From an uncultured Bacteroidota bacterium (lineage in GTDB: Bacteria; Bacteroidota; Bacteroidia; UKL13-3), in contig CAINMV010000023.1 of NCBI GenBank assembly GCA_903850915.1, forward strand, positions 114,129 to 178,128: a stretch of 64,000 nucleotides of DNA, in the 5' to 3' direction. Below, one piece after another: positions 52,894-61,300 of the stretch. The translations under genes and the position numbers were made by a program. The notes beneath the pieces are model-generated. The model worked only from the letters and a program-made list of their open reading frames with translations, made no database searches and was not told the origin of the DNA. Each line of letters opens with the position of its first letter. The stretch's first letter is position 1.

Positions 52894-53700
52894 TTAATTA
52901 CCCCAACGACGTTCAACTAACTCAGCGAATTCTGCAACTAGAACACTCTCCGGCTTCCACTTGTAATTTATCTTCAATTGATGAATTAAATTGTTAGCAA
53001 GGTCAATGTTTCCAACCGTGTTTATTTTAGAAATTGCATTGTTGTAAATATCAATATCGCCTTCAAAAAGTTCATTCACGAAAGCAAATTTTTTATTTAA
53101 AGAAATCTCTTTTGTTAAGTCTGTAATAGGATTAAGAAGATGTTTTTTAGCTAAATTAGTTTCCGTTTTAAGGCTTGAAAAACGCTCGTTTAAAGTAATA
53201 TCCTTTTCTACTTCTTTGGCACTATCTTTTTTATCGTTAACTAAATTAGGTTTATTTAAAGTATTAACAACTTTAATTTCGGCAACGGAAAGGATAGTAT
53301 CCTTGGAATTATCTGAGGCAATCATAGTTTCAACAGCCATTTTATCCTCAATAATAGGAGCTGTATTTGTCGCTTCTTTGAGATGATTGCTAAATCCAAT
53401 ATCTGTTGTGTCTTTAACAACAGACGAAATAAATGGGATAACTGGTGTTTCCAAAGTCTTCGCTTCAGGAATAGAAGAAACGATATTCGAATTTTGGAGC
53501 TCATTGAAGGAAAAAACATAATCACCTTCAAAGGAAATCTTTAATCGAACAAAATTTTCAAATAACAACGCTGTGTTTTTCTGCAAAAGTTCTAATTCGA
53601 CGTTTGCACTAGAGTTCTCATAAGATTCAATTAGATTTACTACCTGAGAAATCCTTAATAAATTTAATTTAAGTTCACTAATAATCTGTTTACGATCCAT
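52894..53700 (-). CDS. Conserved Bacteroidota-type protein of unknown function
   Basis: This is a 268-residue soluble protein with no signal peptide. The N-terminus is helical (DRKQIISELKLNLLRISQVVNLIE) and the middle (about 60-180) is low-complexity and polar. The C-terminal 85 residues look like a compact helical domain (ISLNKKFAFVNELFEGD, NNAISKINTV, HQLKINYKWKPESV ... LVERRWG). I know of similar C-termini in Bacteroidota hypothetical proteins but no function. It leads the run containing bshB1, thioesterase, lipB, DUF721 and rpe. Its -7 box ends 4 nt before the ATG. Confidence 0.75.
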   Translation of the reverse strand: MDRKQIISELKLNLLRISQVVNLIESYENSSANVELELLQKNTALLFENFVRLKISFEGDYVFSFNELQNSNIVSSIPEAKTLETPVIPFISSVVKDTTDIGFSNHLKEATNTAPIIEDKMAVETMIASDNSKDTILSVAEIKVVNTLNKPNLVNDKKDSAKEVEKDITLNERFSSLKTETNLAKKHLLNPITDLTKEISLNKKFAFVNELFEGDIDIYNNAISKINTVGNIDLANNLIHQLKINYKWKPESVLVAEFAELVERRWGN

Positions 53701-53704
53701 GATG

Positions 53705-53712
53705 CAAATTTA
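53705..53712 (-). promoter_or_regulatory. -7 box (TAAATTTG) 4 nt before the ATG at 53700
   Basis: On the minus strand TAAATTTG matches TAnnTTTG and is followed by CATC and the ATG, predicting a leaderless transcript for the bshB1-lipB-rpe run. It abuts the upstream terminator. Confidence 0.5.
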
Positions 53713-53715
53713 AAC

Positions 53716-53750
53716 AAAAAAAGGCCGCTCGTTAACCGAGCGACCTTTTT
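53716..53750 (-). terminator. Terminator of the PorP/SprF-OmpA gene
   Basis: A stem CGCTCG/CGAGCG (loop TTAAC) extends past one mismatch through GG/CC and an A-run/T-run. On the minus strand it is followed by T residues, 19 nt past the stop at 53769. Confidence 0.88.
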
Positions 53751-53768
53751 AAATTATTTATTTTTAAA

Positions 53769-55301
53769 TTAGAATTTAGTCACTTTAAATTGAACACGAC
53801 GATTTAATTGTTGACCAGCATCAGTAGTATTGTCTCCGATTGGTAATTTAGAGCCCATTCCTTCATATTCCAAACGATCAGCAGAAACACCTTTACTTAC
53901 TAAGTAATCATAAACAGCTTTTGCACGACGTTCAGATAATTTTTGATTGTAGGTTTCTCCATTACGGCTATCAGCATGACCAGTAACTTTGATACTCATA
54001 TTAGGGTATTTGGTCATTACTTCAGCTAAGTCGTTTAATTCTGACACTGACCCTGGAAGTAATTCGCTTTTATCCGTTTTGAAGAAGATACGAGTTAAAC
54101 TATAGTTTCCACCGTTTTGGTTGATTTTCTTACGTAACTCATCGATATCACCATTTGTTTTATCCAATTCTTTCTTTAAATTTTGGAAGTTATCATCATC
54201 ACGTTTACGTAAATCGTTGTTCATTTTTTCAATTTTCTTTTTCGTGTCTTTTACAGTACTATCGATGTCATCCGTTTTCTTGATGTTATCTTGCAATGCT
54301 GTATCTAATTTATTAACACGTTTTAACAAATCATCTTTATCCTTTCCAAATTGATATCCAAGAATAAATTCATGAGTTTGACCTACTAGATTTGATCCTT
54401 TCCAGTTAGTATTTGTATGGAAATCATACGCATACCCAACAGTAAACTGATCGAAAAGTTTAGCACCGATTTGTGTTATCACACCATACTCAGTTCTATA
54501 AGCTACACCAACAAAATATGTCTTCATGTAATCATACATTACATTTATATCAAATTGCATAGGACGCTTGTTGTCTATATTACCTGGAAGCGGATTAGAC
54601 GCTTTTTTAACTAAATCTCTTTTCCATAAAACAGAAGGAGTCAATGCATGTTTGCCATCAGCTGTTAAATTAAATTCATAGTTTGTCAAGAAAGCAATAT
54701 GACGAGCATAAGAGAAATAAGAACTACTAGAGATTAATGAATCATTTTTGTGGAATTTAGCTTTTGTGTTAACTAAATTAGGAATAGAGAATCCAACATT
54801 TAATTTCTTCCAACTAAAATTAGCACCTCCAACTCCATCAACAGTCATCTTGTTCATGGCGCCAAAAGTATAAATAGACGGATCATCTGGACTTAAAACA
54901 TTGATATCTTCGAATTGTATACCTAAGCGATTTACACCCATTCCAACACCAAAATATAAATTAGAAAATTCAGCTAATTTTAGTTTATATGAATATGCAA
55001 ATTTAGCACCAACAGTGTTAGTAACACCTAAGGCATCATTATAGATAGTCGCACCGATTCCAATCTTATCGCTTTTAAGAGCAGATTCGATAGTAACAGC
55101 ACTAGTTGTTGGATTGCCTGGCATGGCAGTCCACTGGTTTCTATGCACTAGATAAAGCTGAGGGCGTTTGTACGCTCCTGCTAAAGCAGGATTTATTAAA
55201 AACTTGTTGTAGCTATAAGTGCTTGAAAGAGGGATTTGCTGTGCAAAACCCAAACTTGTCAATGTAATTAAAGCAGCAAGTGTAAATATTAACTTTTTCA
55301 T
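53769..55301 (-). CDS. PorP/SprF-family T9SS outer-membrane protein fused to an OmpA domain
   Basis: The 510-residue protein starts with signal peptide MKKLIFTLAALITLTSLGFAQ. The first 300 or so residues are a PorP/SprF barrel (QIPLSSTYSYNKFLINPALAGAY, HRNQWTAMPGNPTT, GIGATIYNDALG, HEFILGYQFGKDKD). A charged coiled coil (about 325-395) links to a C-terminal OmpA peptidoglycan-binding domain (VTGHADSRNGETYNQKLSERR). PorP/SprF proteins serve specific type-B T9SS substrates, and the giant adhesin directly upstream ends in such a type B domain. The OmpA part should fix the barrel to the cell wall (inference). Confidence 0.93.
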   Translation of the reverse strand: MKKLIFTLAALITLTSLGFAQQIPLSSTYSYNKFLINPALAGAYKRPQLYLVHRNQWTAMPGNPTTSAVTIESALKSDKIGIGATIYNDALGVTNTVGAKFAYSYKLKLAEFSNLYFGVGMGVNRLGIQFEDINVLSPDDPSIYTFGAMNKMTVDGVGGANFSWKKLNVGFSIPNLVNTKAKFHKNDSLISSSSYFSYARHIAFLTNYEFNLTADGKHALTPSVLWKRDLVKKASNPLPGNIDNKRPMQFDINVMYDYMKTYFVGVAYRTEYGVITQIGAKLFDQFTVGYAYDFHTNTNWKGSNLVGQTHEFILGYQFGKDKDDLLKRVNKLDTALQDNIKKTDDIDSTVKDTKKKIEKMNNDLRKRDDDNFQNLKKELDKTNGDIDELRKKINQNGGNYSLTRIFFKTDKSELLPGSVSELNDLAEVMTKYPNMSIKVTGHADSRNGETYNQKLSERRAKAVYDYLVSKGVSADRLEYEGMGSKLPIGDNTTDAGQQLNRRVQFKVTKF

Positions 55302-55355
55302 GCTATACGATTTTTTTACGAACTTGATTTGAATTGTTGATTATTTGTTTTATTT

Positions 55356-55383
55356 ATCCTTCCCCGGAAGGCCGGGGAAGGAT
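55356..55383 (-). other. GC-rich 12-bp hairpin between adhesin and PorP/SprF-OmpA genes
   Basis: Arms ATCCTTCCCCGG and CCGGGGAAGGAT (loop AAGG) pair perfectly, starting 8 nt after the adhesin stop. No T-run follows on the minus strand, so it is not a standard terminator. It may be an mRNA-stabilising or partial-termination element. Confidence 0.7.
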
Positions 55384-55390
55384 TATTATA

Positions 55391-58300
55391 TTATCTGCCT
55401 CTTAAAATAGTTACGTTGCCTTTGTAGATTACCTCGTTACCATTCACATCTTTATGATTTGTTTTGATAATGTAGAAGTAAGTTCCATCTGGTAACTGAC
55501 CACCTGTATTATTAAATGTTCCATTCCATTTAGCAGAAGCATAATCTTTAGTTTGATAAACAACATTACCCCAACGATTAAATATAGTTACTTCAACATC
55601 TGTATATGTTTCAATGTTTTCAATTTCGAAGTAATCATTTTTACCATCACCATTAGGAGTCATGAAATTCGTAGGTTTCAAGTTGTAGTCATCAATCATA
55701 ATGAATCTAACTGTGTCTCTTTGTATACATCCTTTTTGATCAGTAACAGTTACTACAAAATAGTAAGTGTTTACATTGTTTGGAGGTGTAAGTACCGGAT
55801 TGTAAATTGTAGCATTACTAATTGATGCTTTAGGATTTGCATCTTGAGGTGTCCATAAGTACGTAAAGGTGTTATTTGGACCAGTTACAATAGCAGTAAC
55901 TTGTTTGTTCCAACCTTTACTTATTGTTACTAATTTATCACTCAAAGTAATAGTAGGTAAAGGATTAACCTTTAAGTATGCTGAGTCAACTTTAGTACAT
56001 CCAAATCCAGAAGTAACCGATAAATAGTACCAACCTGATGAAGGAGGATTAACAGTTATTGATTGGCTTGTACCTAGTGCCACTCCGCTTCTAGTCCAAA
56101 GATATGTATAACCAGGACCTGAAGGGCCAGTGAATATAAATGGAGTACCATTACATGTTTCGATAGGGAAATTAAATGGCTTAATTGTAGCATCAGGAAT
56201 TGGATCAACAACAACAGTTTGCAATTTACTGAATGTACATCCATTGCTGTTTGTTATCGTCAACATCACATCATAAGTTCCAACAGCTTTGTAAGCATAA
56301 ACTGGATTTTGAGATGTAGAAGTGCTACCATCACCGAAGCTCCATAAGTACCCCGTTATTGTTCCGCTACCAGCAGTTGAACCCGTGCTGCTAAATTCAT
56401 GCGCAGTACCTAAACATGCGTGGAAAGCTTGAGATTTGAAGTTAACTGAAGTGATAGCAGCCGTAGGTAGTGCATTAACAATTACTACTTTACTTATTGA
56501 ATCAAAACATCCTTTATCACTTGTTGATGTTAATTTCACACGATAAGTACCAGCAGTATTGAAAGAATAGATAAACTCTTGGTTATTAGAATACGTAACT
56601 GATGATACAACTGTACCTGAAGTATTGATTACCTCCCATTTACTTGAAATAATTGAACCACTTGCAATTGTAGTTGTATTACTAAATGTATCAACTTCAT
56701 TTACACAAATGATGTAAGCAGATGCACTAAGATTAGTCAAAGGAAGATCATAGATGGTAACTACTTTAGATATTGTAGATGTACAACCATTTTCAGCCAT
56801 TGTTAAATTGATAGTGTATGTTCCACTCATTGCATAAACATGCGATAAAGATGCAGTTAATGCAGAACCATCACCATAATTAATGATAATTGTAGTTTTA
56901 GAAGTAGAATTAGAACCCGCAGTATCTAATGTTATAGCATCACGTAAACATGCATTCGCAACAACAAACTTAGGTTTTGGATTAGCTTTAACAAGTATTG
57001 ATTTACGAACTGAATCGATACAACCAAATGCTGAAGTAACTACTAATTTCACTGAATATATTCCAGGAGCGTATGTAAAGATAGGACTTGGAGTAATAGA
57101 GGTAGTGTTTGCAGCATCACCAAAGTACCATAAGTAGCTCATTGAACCACTAGCGATTGTAGACAAGTTGGTGAAAGTAGTTGCAGAACCTTCACAAACA
57201 GTATCCGCTACGAAAGCGGCAACTGGACGAGGCCAAACGGTTACTGATTTAGTAACTGAATCTTTACAACCTGATGCATTAGTTACAACCAATTTAACAC
57301 TATAAGTACCAGCAGTTGTGAAGTCATGTGAAGTGTTTTGAGTCGATGAGGTATTCAATACACCAGATGCTAGATCTCCAAATGTCCAAGCAAAAGAACT
57401 ACCTGTGCTAGTTGTAGAAGCATCAGTAAAATTCATTGTATAACCGTAGCAAACATTACTTGAATTAAAGTTGACAACTGGTTTAGGATTAACAGTAATC
57501 GTTTTTGAAGTTGTATTAGTACAACCATTGCTATTGGTAATAGTCAATGATACTGTATATGTACCAGGACTAGCGTATGTTTTAGCAGCAGGATTTGCAG
57601 CAGTGCTTGAGCTACCATCACCAAACGACCAAGCATAACCAGCTATCACACCTGAACCAGCCAATGAGCCAGTACTAGATAATGTAACTGATTCATAGAT
57701 ACAGATTTGGTTTGATGCAGGATTAACAACAATAGTTGCTGTTGGATTAGCATTGATTATAATCGTTTTACTAGCAGAATCGATACAACCAGAACCTGAT
57801 GTAGCGTATTCACGAACAACGTATGTTCCAGCAGTAGCAAAAGTTTGCACTAATGAAGCGTTAGAAGATATTTGACCAACACCATAGTTAAATACACCCG
57901 TGTTATCAGAAACTCTCCAACCATAATTAAATGTACCTGAAGTAATAGTAGATGTACTGTTGAAAGTAATTGTACTTCCCGCACATGCAGTATTTAAACT
58001 AGAGTTAAAGCTAACCAATGGAAGTGGATTAACCGTTACTTGTTTAGTTACTGTATTTGTACAACCTGCATCCGTAGTTACAGTTAATATTACTGTATAA
58101 GTACCTGAAGTTGTAAACAAATGTGTTGGATTTTGAACGTTAGAAGTATTGTTACCTGCAGAAGTAGGGTTGCCAAAGTTCCATGACCAACCTGTGATGT
58201 TACCAGTAGCAACAGTTGAGCTAGTGCTATTAAATGTAGTAGTTACACCCATACACTCTGTTGTGTTTGTGAAGTTAGCAACAGGAGTAGGGAAAACTGT

Positions 58301-61300
58301 AACAGGAGTAGCGCTGAAGATGAAAGTTTGAGTACATCCATTGCTATTTGTAATTGTCAACTTAATAGTATAAGTACCTGCAATAGCGTATGTTGTTGAA
58401 GCAACTCTAGTCGTAGCTGTGTTTCCGTTTCCGAAATCCCAAAGATACGAAGTAATAGTTGCTGCATTAGCAACAGTGGCCGTAGCAATACCCGTTAAAG
58501 GGTTAATTACATATGTAGTACCTCCACCGTCACCGATAGGAGTGAATGTAACAGCTGTTCCTGCGCAAGGTGCTGTGTTACTGATGTTTACACCAGTAGC
58601 AACTGGCAATGCCCAAGCAGTAACATTTTTAGTTATACTATCGCTACAACCATAGATGTTGGTTAATTTTAAGCGAACTGAATATTGTCCAGGGTTGGTA
58701 TAAGTACGACTAACTGGAAGAGTTGTAACAGTTTGAGCAGCTGTTCCATCTCCCCAAACTACTGCATACGTATTTGCAGCATTGTAATTTACAATATTTA
58801 CAAAATTAGCGCTACCTAAACAAACTGGTGCAGTTGTGTAGTCTGCGTATGTTACATCATTAACAGTAATTGATTTACTTGTATTGTTTGAACATGATGC
58901 CACAATAGTTGAACCAACTAATGTGTTAGTTGTTGCTACTAAAGAAACTGTGAATGTTCCACTGTTAGTATAAGCGTGTGTAGGATTAGTAAGCGTTGAT
59001 GAATTAGAAGCTCCACTTGTAGGATCTCCAAATGTCCACAAATAAGTAGTTGTTGTTGTAACAACTCCTGGGATATTATAAAGAACTTGATCTGCAGCAG
59101 TTAAAGTAGTACCTGGAGAGGTTGTATTATTAAATGCTGTAGGAGGAGTGTTGAAACAAACCGTTGTATTAGTGAAATTAGCTATTGGGTTCGTATTTAC
59201 AAATACACCTGAAGTAGATGAATTTTGAGAAGGACAAACACCACTTTGAACAACAACCCTATATAATGTAGACACAGCGATATTTGTAGCAGTATAAGAA
59301 GACAGCGTATTCGTAATATCAGTCCAAGTAGTACCACCATTTATTGATTGTTGCCATTTAACTACATTTCCAACATTGCCAGATAAAGTGAAGGTTGTTG
59401 AATTAGCAGAAGAAGGGCAAATAATTACACCGTTAGATAAAGTACCCCCAACTGAGGTTGGATTAACCGTAATAGATGTGTTTGCTGAAACAGAACCACA
59501 AGGTGCTGTTATTGCAGTTAAATAATACGTAGTAATACCCACTGGAGGTGTTACAACAAGAGTATTATTAAATGTACCAGAAGTGCTAATAGTTGTGGTA
59601 CTCATAATGTCAGTTCCTCCTGCAGTTGTTCCAATAGCATATGTTGTAATTCCACCAACCACATTCCCAACTGAAATTGAAAGCGTAGTAGTGCTACCCA
59701 AACAAATTGGATTTGGAGCCAATGTGATCGTAGCTGTTGGAACTGGACGAACTGTTACAGCAAAATTATAGGTTACACTTGCACAAGGTGCAGAAGTAAC
59801 AGTATAACTATAATTAGTTATGCCATTAGGATTAACATACATTGAAGGAACAGTGAATGGACTATTAGGAGCAGAAGTGTTGGTTGCATAAACGATAGAT
59901 CCTACCGATGGATAATCAGAAGTGATTTTATAGGTAGTTAAACCTGCAACAGTATTGGTTGAAGATAAAGTTAATACTGTAGGAGTAGATGCACAAATAG
60001 GCGTAGTTGAAGTAATTAATGCAGTTGGAACTGGAATTACAACAACAGTAACACTTGCAGTTACTGGAGCACAAGCGCCATTAGAAACTGTATAATAATA
60101 AGTAGTAGTTACCGTAGGTGAAACCGATAATGGGAACGTAGGAGCAGTTGTTAAACCTGCAGAAGTTGTTCCATAGATTTCGAATCCGCCAGAAGTAGTT
60201 CCAACTTTGTATGTGGTAACACCAGCTACAACCGGAGTTGAAGTACCTGTTAATGTTGTAGAAGTACCATTACAAATTGAAGCATTCGCCGAAGTTAATG
60301 TAACTGTAGGCACTGGATGAACTATTACTGTTGTAGTTGAAGTAGTGAAACCGCAAGGTAAAGAAGAAACAGTATAGGTGTAAACTGTCGTTCCATTAGG
60401 GTTGATGTTAGTTGGATCAACAGTTAATGGACTTGTAGGAGCAGTTGTATTTGTAGCATACACTTCAGATCCAGCAGTAGGATAATTAGAGGTAATTTTA
60501 TAGGTAGTTAAACCAATTACAGTACTTGATGTAGAGAAAGTCAACACCGTACTTGTAGTTGCACAAATAGGCGAAGGTGAAGTGAACGAAGTAATAATAG
60601 GCTGAGCTATAACAACAACAGTTACATTAGCCGTTACTGGAGCACATGCACCATTAGATACTGTATAATAGTATGTTGTAGTTAATGTAGGAGATACCGA
60701 TAATGGGAACACAGGTGCGGTAGTAGATGTGCTATAAATATCAGATCCACCTAATGTAGTTCCAATTTTATAGGTTGTAACACCTGGTACAACAGGTGTA
60801 GCTGTTCCTGTTAAGGTTGTTGATGTGCCATTACAAATAGACGCATTAGCAGTAGTTAAGGTAACTGTAGGAACCGGATGTACAGTAACAGAAGTATTTG
60901 CTGTTACAGAACCGCATGGTGCAGATGTTACAATATAGCTATATGTTGTGGTTCCATTTGGATTAACATAAGTAGCTGGTACTGTTAATGGCGTGTTTGG
61001 TGCCGAAGTATTAGAAGAATAAACAATCGAACCTGAAGTAGGATAGTCAGATGTGATTTTATAAGTGGTCAAACCAGTTACTGTATTCGTTGATCCTAAA
61101 GTTAATACTGTGGTAGATGTAGCACAGATTGGCGTAGGAGAAGAAATCGAAGCAGTAGGCACTGGAATAACAACAACTACTACAGATGCTGTAACAGGGT
61201 TACAAGCACCATTCATTACTGTGTAATAGTAGGTTGTAGTAACTGAAGGAGATACACTTAATGGGAACGAAGGAGCTACAATTTCTCCAGCTGTTGTCGT

